Shown: positions 1 to 8,347 of the stretch, piece by piece | How the letters are laid out: each line of letters starts with the position of its first letter | Numbering within the stretch: the first letter of the stretch is position 1 | DNA from: Litorivicinus sp. | GTDB taxonomy: Bacteria > Pseudomonadota > Gammaproteobacteria > Pseudomonadales > Litorivicinaceae | Direction of reading: 5' to 3' | NCBI GenBank assembly: GCA_018401755.1 | Contig: JAGYKJ010000006.1 | Span: 434,001-498,000, forward strand | Length of the DNA: 64,000 nt | Translations under genes and position numbers: made by a program | The notes under the pieces: model-generated | What the model was told of the DNA's origin: nothing | The model's input: the letters and a program-made list of their open reading frames with translations, nothing else | Database searches by the model: none

Positions 1-2
1 AG

Positions 3-695
3 TATCACTCCTATCGAGGTACTTCACAATTCGCGGATCAAGGGCCATTCACCGACTTGCGGGCGGTTTTTTCAGTTCACCCTGAGCCCTTCACATTGCT
101 CGTGCGCTCTGGGACGAACGTCACGAAATTTGAGGAATTGAAAGGTCTGAAGGTGAACGTCGGTAATCCAGGGTCTGGCCAACGGGCTACCATGGAAGTT
201 GTCATGGATGCTTTTGGCATGAAGATGAGCGATTTTGCAGTCGCTGCTGAGCTGAAAGGATCCGAGATGGCTCAGGCGCTTTGTGACGGCAAGATCGATG
301 CAATGATTTACACCATTGGTCATCCTGCGGCGGCAATTACTGAAGCGACGAATACCTGTGGCGTTGACTTGGTGTCTGTTCGCGGAGCTCCGATCGATAA
401 GCTGGTCGGCGATAATTCGTTCTACCGCGTCGCGACGATCCCTGCGGCAACCTACAAAGGTAACGACAGTGATGTGACAACCTTTGGCGTCGGTGCAACG
501 TTTGTCACCTCAGCGAAAGTGTCTGATGAAGTGGTCTACACAGTGGTTAAAGCAGTGTTTGACAACTTTGCAGATTTCAAAAAGCTACATCCTGCATTCA
601 GTGCTCTGAAAGAGTCTGAAATGGTCAATGACGGGTTGTCAGCACCATTGCATCCCGGTGCTCTGAAATACTACAAAGAACGCGGTTGGATGTAA
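3..695 (+). CDS. TAXI-family TRAP transporter solute-binding protein (5' truncated)
   Basis: Periplasmic substrate-binding protein of a TAXI-type TRAP transporter. The frame is open from base 3, so the first roughly 100 residues, including the signal peptide, lie outside the window; 230 residues are visible. The remaining part has the TAXI-family pattern: an NPGSGQR-type loop, a KGSEMAQALCDGKIDA segment and a C-terminal end of the LHPGALKYYKERGW type. A fused 4TM/12TM TRAP permease follows directly, the usual partner of TAXI proteins. Substrates of characterised TAXI proteins include glutamate/glutamine-like compounds and 2-oxo acids, but nothing here fixes the substrate. The downstream aminotransferase and BKACE genes suggest an amino or keto acid (inference). 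Confidence 0.9.
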   Translation, partial: YHSYRGTSQFADQGPFTDLRAVFSVHPEPFTLLVRSGTNVTKFEELKGLKVNVGNPGSGQRATMEVVMDAFGMKMSDFAVAAELKGSEMAQALCDGKIDAMIYTIGHPAAAITEATNTCGVDLVSVRGAPIDKLVGDNSFYRVATIPAATYKGNDSDVTTFGVGATFVTSAKVSDEVVYTVVKAVFDNFADFKKLHPAFSALKESEMVNDGLSAPLHPGALKYYKERGWM

Positions 696-703
696 GACTG
701 GTC

Positions 704-733
704 GCGGGGAGCAATTGCTCCCCGCTTTTCTTT
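704..733 (+). terminator. Intra-operon hairpin after the TAXI gene
   Basis: A perfect 9-bp stem (GCGGGGAGC / GCTCCCCGC) with an AATT loop is followed by TTTTCTTT. It has the form of an intrinsic terminator. It sits 9 bases after the binding-protein stop and before the permease gene, so it may act as a partial terminator or an mRNA-stabilising hairpin that sets the binding-protein to permease ratio. Confidence 0.8.
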
Positions 734-752
734 GTAAATTGGACGCTGTGTC

Positions 753-3323
753 GTGCGCATTGAACATCACTCACGATTGACTCAGTCTGCCGCTCGGCGT
801 GTTGTGCTGGGACTCTGTTTGGTATGGACCCTGTTTCAGATCTATACCGCCAGCGCAATTCCGTTCGTGCTGTCTGACTGGTTCGGCTTGAATATTGTCT
901 TCAATAATCAGGAAGTGCGTCAGATTCATTTGGCGTTTGCGATGGCTCTAGCCATGTTAATTCACCCGTTACGCGCCGCTGATCATTCCTCGATTCCTTG
1001 GGTCGACTGGATTGCTGCAACAATAGCGGCTGGTTGCTGTCTTTATTTACTCGTCTTTAAGGATCAAATTTCAGGTCGATCAGGTCTCCCAGTGACTGCA
1101 GATCTGTGGGTATCTGGGATTGGGTTGCTCATGTTGGGGCTTGCCTTATTTCGTGCTCTGGGCTTACCGCTATTGGTCGTTAGCTCAATCTTTTTGCTCT
1201 ATGTGTTTTTTGGGGATCAGCCATTTTTACCAGACTCCATGCAATGGAAGGGTGCGTCACTGAATAAAGCCTTATGGCATTTTTGGATGCAAACCGAGGG
1301 TGTATTTGGCGTGGCGCTCGGCGTGGCCTCCTCCATGATTTTCTTATTTGTCTTGTTTGGCGCCTTACTGGAGCGCGCAGGTGCGGGGCTCTACTTTATC
1401 CAACTGGCGTACTCGTTATTGGGTCACATGCGTGGTGGCCCAGCGAAAGCGGCGGTGGTTGCATCAGGGCTGTCTGGGATCTATTCCGGATCATCGATCG
1501 CCAATGTGGTCTCCACTGGCACTTTTACGATTCCGTTGATGAAACAAACGGGCTTTACAGCTGAGAAGGCCGGTGCGGTTGAAGTCGCGGCGTCAACCAA
1601 TGGACAACTAACGCCACCCGTCATGGGGGCCGCTGCTTTCTTGATCGCTGAATTCACCGGCGTGTCGTATACCGATCTGATTCGCCATGCCTTGTTGCCT
1701 GCGCTGGTGTCCTACATTGGCCTAATGTACATCGTGCACTTGGAGGCGGTGAAACTGGGCTTACAGGGGATGCCGCGATCAAGCCGAGCGCTTCCTTGGT
1801 TACAGCGATATACCAGCCTCTTGGCGGGATTTTTCGGGGTCGCGCTTCTCGGTGGATTGATTCACTTGAGCTTTGGCTGGATTAAAGGCGTCGCTCCTGA
1901 ATTCTCAATCTGGTTGGGACTGCTGGTATTTGTCGCGCTGTATGTCTTCACGCTTTTGCTCGCATCTCGACATCCTGATGTCGAGACCTTAGACAGTCCA
2001 GAATCCTTTCAAACAGTAATGCCTGCTCACGAAATCCTGCCGCGTGGGCTCCATTTTTTGGTGCCGATTGCTGTTCTACTCTGGTGCATTTTAATCGAGC
2101 GCCTCTCGCCAACGTTGTCCGCATTTTGGGGCACTCTTGCGATCCTCACAGTGATTCTGACGCAGTCCGCGCTCAAGCAGTGGTTCCGTGGGCACGCCTT
2201 CCAGTGGGCCTTGTTGCGGCGTGGATGGGATCAAGCGATCTCTGGGATGATTCAGGGCGCTCAGAATATGGTCGGTATTGGTGTTGCAACTGCGGTTGCT
2301 GGCATCATCATTGGCACCGTATCACTGACGGGTGCCCATCAAGTCATTGGCGAGCTTGTTGAAGCCCTGTCGGGTGGGAGTTTGATCGCCATGTTGGTAC
2401 TCGTTGCACTGATGAGTCTGATTTTGGGGATGGGGTTACCGACGACAGCCAACTATATTGTTGTCTCATCCCTGATGGCGCCTGTCATTGTCAGCCTTGG
2501 CGCCCAGTCAGGCTTGTTTGTGCCCTTGGTCGCCGTGCATCTCTTTGTGTTTTATTTTGGCATTCTTGCAGATGATACGCCGCCAGTTGGTCTGGCGGCC
2601 TTTGCAGCCTCAGCGATCAGCCAAGGGGATCCAATCCGGACTGGTATTCAAGGGTTCACCTACGATATTCGCACTGCGATTTTGCCGTTTCTATTTATCT
2701 TCAACACGGAGTTGCTATTGATCGATGTGACTTGGGTGAAGGGTGTGACGATTTTTGTGGTGGCCGCCGCTGCAATGATGCTGTTTGCGGCTGCGACTCA
2801 AGGCTTTTGGCTGACGCGGTTACGGCTCTGGGAAACGGGTGCGCTGTTGGTGATTGCATTTACCTTGGTGCGCCCTGGCTACTGGATTGATCAAATACAG
2901 CCCCCCTGGTTACCACAGTCAATCAATGAGACTGTGCTGACGGAACCCACCTATGCCGGTACTTTGCAACTGGTGTTCGAGGGTCCTGACTTTGATGATA
3001 TTGATCGTGATGTGCGTTATGTCGTGTTGACGACCATTCCAGAGGGCACTGATGTCACCACGTTTTTGGAGTCACAGGGATTGATTGTGCAGGTGGACGC
3101 GGAGACGGTATCTCTTGAGGAACCTTTTCCCGGGACCAATTATTTTCAAGATCTTCAGCGCTTTGACTTTTATGGCGATCGTCCTGTCGCGCTCACTGCG
3201 CTGTCTGTCCGAAATACCGCGCAGTGGACGAAGGAGTGGATGTATCTCCCTGCGTTTTTGATGTTGTTGATTGTTCTTGGTTCACAGCGATCTCGGATCG
3301 CACGCGAGGTTGCACATGCCTAA
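753..3323 (+). CDS. TRAP transporter fused permease, 4TM/12TM type
   Basis: Inner-membrane permease of a TAXI-TRAP transporter, which imports solute with a sodium gradient. At 856 aa it matches the fused small/large subunit family. The N-terminal ~160 residues form the DctQ-like helices, and residues ~175-640 the DctM-like transport domain with a GPAKAAVVASGLSGIYSGSSIANV segment and an MGLPTTANYIVVSSL segment typical of the large subunit. The last ~200 residues carry two to three more helices and a soluble beta-rich stretch resembling the DUF3394-type tail of this family. The start is GTG, chosen because the frame opens there right after the TAXI gene. Its stop overlaps the aminotransferase start by 8 bases. 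Confidence 0.92.
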   Translation: MRIEHHSRLTQSAARRVVLGLCLVWTLFQIYTASAIPFVLSDWFGLNIVFNNQEVRQIHLAFAMALAMLIHPLRAADHSSIPWVDWIAATIAAGCCLYLLVFKDQISGRSGLPVTADLWVSGIGLLMLGLALFRALGLPLLVVSSIFLLYVFFGDQPFLPDSMQWKGASLNKALWHFWMQTEGVFGVALGVASSMIFLFVLFGALLERAGAGLYFIQLAYSLLGHMRGGPAKAAVVASGLSGIYSGSSIANVVSTGTFTIPLMKQTGFTAEKAGAVEVAASTNGQLTPPVMGAAAFLIAEFTGVSYTDLIRHALLPALVSYIGLMYIVHLEAVKLGLQGMPRSSRALPWLQRYTSLLAGFFGVALLGGLIHLSFGWIKGVAPEFSIWLGLLVFVALYVFTLLLASRHPDVETLDSPESFQTVMPAHEILPRGLHFLVPIAVLLWCILIERLSPTLSAFWGTLAILTVILTQSALKQWFRGHAFQWALLRRGWDQAISGMIQGAQNMVGIGVATAVAGIIIGTVSLTGAHQVIGELVEALSGGSLIAMLVLVALMSLILGMGLPTTANYIVVSSLMAPVIVSLGAQSGLFVPLVAVHLFVFYFGILADDTPPVGLAAFAASAISQGDPIRTGIQGFTYDIRTAILPFLFIFNTELLLIDVTWVKGVTIFVVAAAAMMLFAAATQGFWLTRLRLWETGALLVIAFTLVRPGYWIDQIQPPWLPQSINETVLTEPTYAGTLQLVFEGPDFDDIDRDVRYVVLTTIPEGTDVTTFLESQGLIVQVDAETVSLEEPFPGTNYFQDLQRFDFYGDRPVALTALSVRNTAQWTKEWMYLPAFLMLLIVLGSQRSRIAREVAHA

Positions 3324-4668
3324 CGCCTCTCATGTCTTCCCTCGAAATCCCCGGGCCCAATTACCGACTGCCGTGGGCGGTCATGGATGTTGGTTGGTTG
3401 ATGCCGACGGGCGAGAATATCTTGATGCATCAGGGGGTGCCGCTGTCAGTTGCTTGGGACACTCGCCAACCACAGTGATCGATGCAACCTGTGAGCAACT
3501 GCAACAGCTGGCGTATGCGCATACCAGCTTTTTTACCTCTGACCCAGCCGAGCGTTTAGCAACACGCCTCGCTGAGTTAGCGCCAGATGGTTTGAATTGG
3601 GTGTACTTCGTCTCAGGCGGTTCTGAAGCGGTTGAAGCGTCCATCAAGCTTGCGCGGCAATACTTTTTGGAGATTGGTCAGCCTGATCGCGCCCATTTAA
3701 TTGCAAGGCGCCAGAGCTATCATGGAAATACCCTTGGGGCGTTGGCTGCGGGGGGAAATCAGTGGCGCCGACGGCAGTTTGAGCCGATGCTGCCGCCACA
3801 TGTGAGCCACATCAGCCCCTGCCATTACTGGCGTTGGGGTGAACCGGGGGAGAGTCCGGAAGCGTACGGGCGTCGAGTTGCGGATGAGCTCGAGACCGAG
3901 ATTTTGCGGGTGGGTCCTGAGCGGGTTGCCGCCTTTCTCGTGGAGCCAGTGGTCGGTGCAACCATGGGTGCTGTGCCGGCTGTTACCGGATACTTTGAGC
4001 GGATCCGTGAGATTTGTGACACCTACGGCGTGTTACTGATCTTTGATGAGGTCATGTGCGGCATGGGCCGAACTGGCGCTCTCTTTGCCTCTGCAGACGA
4101 GGCGGTCATTCCTGATATTGTGTGTATCGCAAAAGGGTTGGGCGCTGGTATTCAGCCGATTGGGGCAATGCTGTGCCAAGAGCATATCTATACGGCGATT
4201 CGTGACGGCAGTGGGTTTTTCCAGCACGGGCATACCTACATCGGCCACCCTACTGCCTGTGCGGCAGGACTTGCCGTCTTAGACGAGATCGCAAATCCAA
4301 GGATGCTTTCAGCAGTGCGAGCGCGTGGCTCGCAGCTTTTGGATTTACTGAAAACCCGCTTTGCCCATCATCCGAATGTCGGCGATATTCGGGGGCGTGG
4401 ATTATTTGTCGGGATCGAACTGGTTTCCGATCGTGGTTCTAAGCGTCCATTAAGCCCTGAGCTAAAAGTTGCAGGTCGTCTGAAGGCAGCTGCGATGCGT
4501 GAGGGCCTGATGTGCTACCCGATGTCGGGAACAATTGACGGGCACCTCGGCGATCATGTCTTGTTGGCACCACCCTTTATTATTTCCGCCGTAGAAGTCG
4601 AGATGTTGGTGGATCGTTTGGCGAGTGCTCTGGATCAGGTGTTACCAGTGGAAGCAGCTTGCGCATGA
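3316..4668 (+). CDS. Class III (aspartate aminotransferase-family) PLP aminotransferase
   Basis: PLP-dependent transaminase of the class III (omega-amino acid / beta-amino acid) group, 450 aa, normal length. Visible motifs are SGGSEAVEASIKLAR (phosphate-binding), SYHGNTLGA, LIFDEVMCGMGRTG (the Asp that contacts the PLP nitrogen), and AKGLGAG with the Schiff-base lysine at about residue 273. The ATG at 3316 overlaps the TRAP permease stop (ATGCCTAA), indicating translational coupling; an earlier in-frame ATG at 3271 lies inside the permease gene and is less likely. The BKACE gene follows with an ATGA overlap. A plausible role is deamination of a beta- or omega-amino acid imported by the TRAP system, giving a keto acid for the next enzyme (inference). 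Confidence 0.9.
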   Translation: MPNASHVFPRNPRAQLPTAVGGHGCWLVDADGREYLDASGGAAVSCLGHSPTTVIDATCEQLQQLAYAHTSFFTSDPAERLATRLAELAPDGLNWVYFVSGGSEAVEASIKLARQYFLEIGQPDRAHLIARRQSYHGNTLGALAAGGNQWRRRQFEPMLPPHVSHISPCHYWRWGEPGESPEAYGRRVADELETEILRVGPERVAAFLVEPVVGATMGAVPAVTGYFERIREICDTYGVLLIFDEVMCGMGRTGALFASADEAVIPDIVCIAKGLGAGIQPIGAMLCQEHIYTAIRDGSGFFQHGHTYIGHPTACAAGLAVLDEIANPRMLSAVRARGSQLLDLLKTRFAHHPNVGDIRGRGLFVGIELVSDRGSKRPLSPELKVAGRLKAAAMREGLMCYPMSGTIDGHLGDHVLLAPPFIISAVEVEMLVDRLASALDQVLPVEAACA

Positions 4669-5432
4669 CGCCAATGATCATGGTTGCGCCGAATGGTGCG
4701 CGGCTAAAACCAGAGGTGCATCCAGGCGTCCCGGTCACCGATGATGCGTTAATCGAAGCCGGTCGTGCTTGCCATACCGCTGGAGCGCATGCTTTGCATG
4801 CGCATCTGCGAGATGGTCATGGTGATCATCTATTGGATGCGGCCCGCTATCAGCGATTGTTGTCAGAGTTCGCGGCACAGGTCCCAGGCCTCAAGATACA
4901 GGTCACTTCAGAGGCAGCGGGCCTCTATTCCTCTGATGCGCAAATCCAGCTCCTGAGACAGCTCCAGGCGCCCTGGGTCTCGCTTGCGGTCCGAGAAATT
5001 ACGCGGCAGCAAGCAATGCCGACGTTAATGACTTTTTTTTCGTGTCTTTCTGTTGATCTCGAGATTCAATTTATTCTGTATGACCCTTCGGATTTGCATT
5101 TGCTATGGCGCATGCAATCAGAGGGGGTCTTGGGGGATCGTCCGCTCGACCTACTTTACGTCTTGGGACGTTATACCGAGCAACGTGAGAGTACCCCCGC
5201 GATGCTTGATCCATTTTTGGCAGCAGTTGGTCAGGCAGACGGGGCTCAGAGACCACGCTCTCAGATGGTCTGCGCTTTTGGTCGCGGACAAATCGACTGT
5301 CTGCGGATTGCGGCAGTAGCTGGACTGGATTTGCGAGTCGGTTTTGAGAATGGTATCTGGCGGCGTGATGGCTCTATTGCACGAAGTAATGTCGATCTAA
5401 TAGACGACCTGCACGATGCCCTTGGTGCATGA
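4665..5432 (+). CDS. BKACE-family beta-keto acid cleavage enzyme (DUF849)
   Basis: Member of the beta-keto acid cleavage enzyme family (Kce / DUF849). These enzymes are zinc-dependent and condense a beta-keto acid with acetyl-CoA to give acetoacetate plus an acyl-CoA. The N-terminus carries the metal-site motif HAHLRDGHG (family form HxHxRD), a TSEA segment replaces the usual TTGG-like loop, and the C-terminus has RVGFENG in place of the common RVGLEDN. At 255 aa it is somewhat shorter than the usual 270-310 aa. The start is the ATG in the ATGA overlap with the aminotransferase. Pairing with a class III aminotransferase suggests amino-acid to beta-keto acid to cleavage. The exact substrate is unknown. 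Confidence 0.85.
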   Translation: MTPMIMVAPNGARLKPEVHPGVPVTDDALIEAGRACHTAGAHALHAHLRDGHGDHLLDAARYQRLLSEFAAQVPGLKIQVTSEAAGLYSSDAQIQLLRQLQAPWVSLAVREITRQQAMPTLMTFFSCLSVDLEIQFILYDPSDLHLLWRMQSEGVLGDRPLDLLYVLGRYTEQRESTPAMLDPFLAAVGQADGAQRPRSQMVCAFGRGQIDCLRIAAVAGLDLRVGFENGIWRRDGSIARSNVDLIDDLHDALGA

Positions 5433-5624
5433 CGATATGTTGAGTGCGATGTGCCTGGTCTGCCCATGACTTTCGCGGTCTCACTGTCATGCAAGATGCT
5501 GTATTGCAACAAGATGCTTGACCGAACGTCTGGCTCCTCATTTGGCCTGTTTATTGCAAAATAGTGGATTACGCGTCCGTCCCTTTTGGGGAATAGCGCG
5601 GCAAACCAATGCTTTGAGGAGAAC

Positions 5625-6629
5625 ATGATGCGTTTGTTAGTGGTTTTTTTGAGCACGCTCGTGCTCAGTTCCGGTGCGCTTGCACAAACTGCAATTAAAT
5701 TTGCACTGGATTGGCGCTTTGAGGGGCCTGCAGCACCTTACTTCGTGGCGATCGATCAAGGATATTATGCGGACGAAGGACTCGATGTCAGCATTGACCC
5801 AGGGTCAGGCTCTGTTGAAGGAATCAATCGGGTCGCCAGCGGCGCCTATCAACTGGGGTTTGCCGACATTAACTCCTTGGTGAAATTCCGGGATAACCCT
5901 GCCAATGCGCCGCTTCAGGCAGTGCAAATGGTCTACGACACCCCCGCATTCGCCATCATCACGATGAAGCGTACCGGGATCTCCGGGCCCAAGGATCTTG
6001 AGGGCAAGATTTTGGGTGCTCCAGCACCAGACGGTGCCTACGCACAGTGGCCAATCTTTGTGGCGGCCAACGGCATTGAAGCATCTAAGGTGAAGATCGA
6101 GAACGTCGGCTTTCCTGTGCGTGAGCCGATGTTGGTGAAAGGCGATGTGGATGCGATTACTGGATTTTGGTTTTCGTCCTACATGAACCTGAAAGCCAAT
6201 GGTGCAAAGGATGACGACATTGTCGTGATGCTGATGAAGGATTATGGCGTGGATCTCTATGGGAACGTGATTATCGTCAATCCAGAGTTTGCGAAATCAA
6301 ATCCGGATGCCGTGAAAGGCTTCGTCAAAGCGACTATCCGCGGGATCCAGGAGACTATTCGGAATCCTGAAGCAGCGATCGATGCACTCTTAAAGCGTAA
6401 TCAAATTGCCAATAAGGCTGTGGAATTAGAGCGCCTGAAGTTGGCACTGGACCGCAATTTCGTGACGGATGCGACGCGTCAAAATGGATTTGGTGATGTG
6501 GACATGAGTCGCTTGGCGCGTTCGATCGATCAGATTGGATTGACCTTTAAGTACACCAATAAGCCCTCCGCGGATGCGATCTTTACCTCCGCATTTTTGC
6601 CACCTAAAGCGGACCGTCTGGTTCCATAA
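5625..6629 (+). CDS. ABC transporter substrate-binding protein, NMT1/THI5-like (SsuA/ThiY type)
   Basis: Periplasmic binding protein of a nitrate/sulfonate/pyrimidine-type ABC importer, 334 aa. A clear signal peptide (MMRLLVVFLSTLVLSSGALA) is followed by a mature region beginning QTAIKFALDWRFEGPAA, typical of NMT1/THI5-like proteins. GAGGAGA lies just upstream of the ATG at 5625, which decides the start over the earlier TTG at 5586. The ATPase and permease follow. Family substrates include thiamine-precursor pyrimidines, taurine/sulfonates, nitrate and urea-like compounds. I see no riboswitch in the 190 bases upstream, so a thiamine role is unsupported. Confidence 0.88.
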   Translation: MMRLLVVFLSTLVLSSGALAQTAIKFALDWRFEGPAAPYFVAIDQGYYADEGLDVSIDPGSGSVEGINRVASGAYQLGFADINSLVKFRDNPANAPLQAVQMVYDTPAFAIITMKRTGISGPKDLEGKILGAPAPDGAYAQWPIFVAANGIEASKVKIENVGFPVREPMLVKGDVDAITGFWFSSYMNLKANGAKDDDIVVMLMKDYGVDLYGNVIIVNPEFAKSNPDAVKGFVKATIRGIQETIRNPEAAIDALLKRNQIANKAVELERLKLALDRNFVTDATRQNGFGDVDMSRLARSIDQIGLTFKYTNKPSADAIFTSAFLPPKADRLVP

Positions 6630-6637
6630 GTAGATCA

Positions 6638-6662
6638 CTCCGGGGCAGCGCCCCGGAGCTTT
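6638..6662 (+). terminator. Intra-operon GC hairpin after the binding-protein gene
   Basis: A perfect 9-bp stem, CTCCGGGGC / GCCCCGGAG, closes an AGC loop and is followed by CTTTAG. It has a weak U-tract, so it is more likely a partial terminator or 3'-end-protecting hairpin than a full stop. It lies between the binding-protein and ATPase genes. Confidence 0.65.
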
Positions 6663-6685
6663 AGCAGTTGAATAAGGAAGAATGC

Positions 6686-7468
6686 ATGCAGCCATTGGTC
6701 GTGTTGGATACGGTCTCAATGATCTACGGGAAGGGCGCTCAGGCCGTTCCGGCGATCGAAGAGATTTCATTGAACATTCATCGCGGTGAGTTCATTGCCG
6801 TCGTGGGTCCGTCAGGCTGTGGTAAGAGTTCGCTGATGAAGTTGATCAGCGGTCTGCATCCTGCGGCAGCGGGTGACGTGGTCATTGATGGGGTCGTCGT
6901 TGATCGCCCCTTAAAGTCGGTTGGCATGGCCTTCCAAAACAGTAATTTGTTGCCCTGGCGGAGCTGCGTGGACAACGTGCTACTGCCTTTGGAGATTGTG
7001 CCACCCCATCGGCAGCGTATTCGGCGAGAAAAAGCGGCGTATCGACAGAAGGCGGTCGAGTTGCTGAATTCGGTCGGATTGACTGGCTTTACCGATAAGT
7101 TTCCGTGGCAACTCTCAGGGGGCATGCAGCAGCGTGCCTCAATCTGTCGTGCCCTGATCCATGAACCTGAAATCTTAATGCTGGATGAGCCCTTCGGTGC
7201 ACTGGATGCATTCACCCGTGAAGAGCTGTGGTGCACGCTTCGGGACGTACATGCTGCGCGTGGCGTGACTGTGATGTTGGTCACCCATGATCTGCGCGAA
7301 GCAGTCTTTCTTGCGGATACGGTCTATGTCATGTCGAACCGTCCGGGTCGCATCTTGAAGCGGTGTGCAATTGACTTACCACGTCCACGCGACTTGGAGG
7401 TCACCTACACGCCAGAGTTCCAGGAGATTGTGCATGAGTTACGCAGCTTAATTGGAGGGCAGCACTGA
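6686..7468 (+). CDS. ABC transporter ATP-binding protein (SsuB/TauB-type)
   Basis: Cytoplasmic ATPase of the NMT1-type importer, 260 aa. Walker A is GPSGCGKSS, the Q-loop is FQNSNLLPWR, the signature is LSGGMQQR, Walker B is ILMLDEPFGALD and the switch histidine is in VTHD. This is the nitrate/sulfonate/taurine ATPase subfamily. The start is the ATG at 6686, preceded by AAGGAAG at good spacing; the longer frame from a TTG at 6668 would run through that ribosome-binding site. Its stop overlaps the permease ATG by one base (TGATG), so the two are probably translated together. Confidence 0.93.
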   Translation: MQPLVVLDTVSMIYGKGAQAVPAIEEISLNIHRGEFIAVVGPSGCGKSSLMKLISGLHPAAAGDVVIDGVVVDRPLKSVGMAFQNSNLLPWRSCVDNVLLPLEIVPPHRQRIRREKAAYRQKAVELLNSVGLTGFTDKFPWQLSGGMQQRASICRALIHEPEILMLDEPFGALDAFTREELWCTLRDVHAARGVTVMLVTHDLREAVFLADTVYVMSNRPGRILKRCAIDLPRPRDLEVTYTPEFQEIVHELRSLIGGQH

Positions 7469-8238
7469 TGGATCGTCAGGACTTTATGATCAAGGTGGTC
7501 TCACCCACTGCCTTTACCGTCGCGCTCTTTGTCTTTTGGGAAGCAGCGTGTCGCATCTTTTCGATTCCGTTGACGGTCTTACCGGCGCCGACCGTGGTTT
7601 TTGAGGCCTTGTGGCAATACCGGGACCCGATTATCAGTAATTCCTGGGTGACGCTATGGACCACGCTGGCGGGCTTTGCGCTCGCTACCGTGGGTGGATT
7701 ACTGCTTGGGATTGCAGTGGGATGGCACAAGGCGATTTATGCCGGGGTGTATCCCCTGTTGGTTGGGTTCAACTCAATCCCGAAGGTCGCGGTTGTGCCG
7801 GTGTTGATCCTGTGGTTTGGCCTGGGTGAGATACCAGCGATTATCACCGCCTTTTTGATTTCATTTTTCCCGATCGTGGTCAATGTGGCGACAGGTCTTG
7901 CCACGACCGAGCCTGAACTTGAAGATGTATTGCGCGCATTGGGAGCGTCAAAGCTAGATGTCATGCGGAAGGTTGGGATTCCGCGGTCACTGCCGTACTT
8001 TTTTGGGTCACTGAAGGTGGCGATTACACTTGCCTTTGTTGGTGCGGTGGTCTCAGAAACTGTTGGTGCCAATAAAGGTATCGGTAAGCTGATGCTGGAT
8101 GCACAAGCCAGTTTCCAGATTCAGATTGTCTTCGCAGGGTTACTGGTGCTCGCATTTCTTGGCATTGTGCTCTATATCCTGACCGCGCTGATTGAGCAGC
8201 GTTTTACTGGCTGGGCATTCCGAGGCCAGAATCGCTAG
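7468..8238 (+). CDS. ABC transporter permease (SsuC/TauC-type)
   Basis: Inner-membrane permease, 256 aa, with about six hydrophobic helices and the cytoplasmic EAA-type loop (RALGASKLDVMRKVGIPRSLP) that contacts the ATPase. It belongs to the binding-protein-dependent permease family used for nitrate, sulfonate and pyrimidine uptake. It starts at ATG 7468, coupled to the ATPase stop. After it, 109 bases separate it from the next membrane protein, which is in the same direction and may be co-transcribed. Confidence 0.92.
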   Translation: MDRQDFMIKVVSPTAFTVALFVFWEAACRIFSIPLTVLPAPTVVFEALWQYRDPIISNSWVTLWTTLAGFALATVGGLLLGIAVGWHKAIYAGVYPLLVGFNSIPKVAVVPVLILWFGLGEIPAIITAFLISFFPIVVNVATGLATTEPELEDVLRALGASKLDVMRKVGIPRSLPYFFGSLKVAITLAFVGAVVSETVGANKGIGKLMLDAQASFQIQIVFAGLLVLAFLGIVLYILTALIEQRFTGWAFRGQNR

Positions 8239-8347
8239 GCCCGAGGAGGCGGAGGGTCGGTACTGACAGTCTAAGGTAACTTAGTCACAAAAATTGGCGT
8301 CAAAAACCTGAATACTCGGGGTCATCAAATCCAATGGAGGATGAGCG

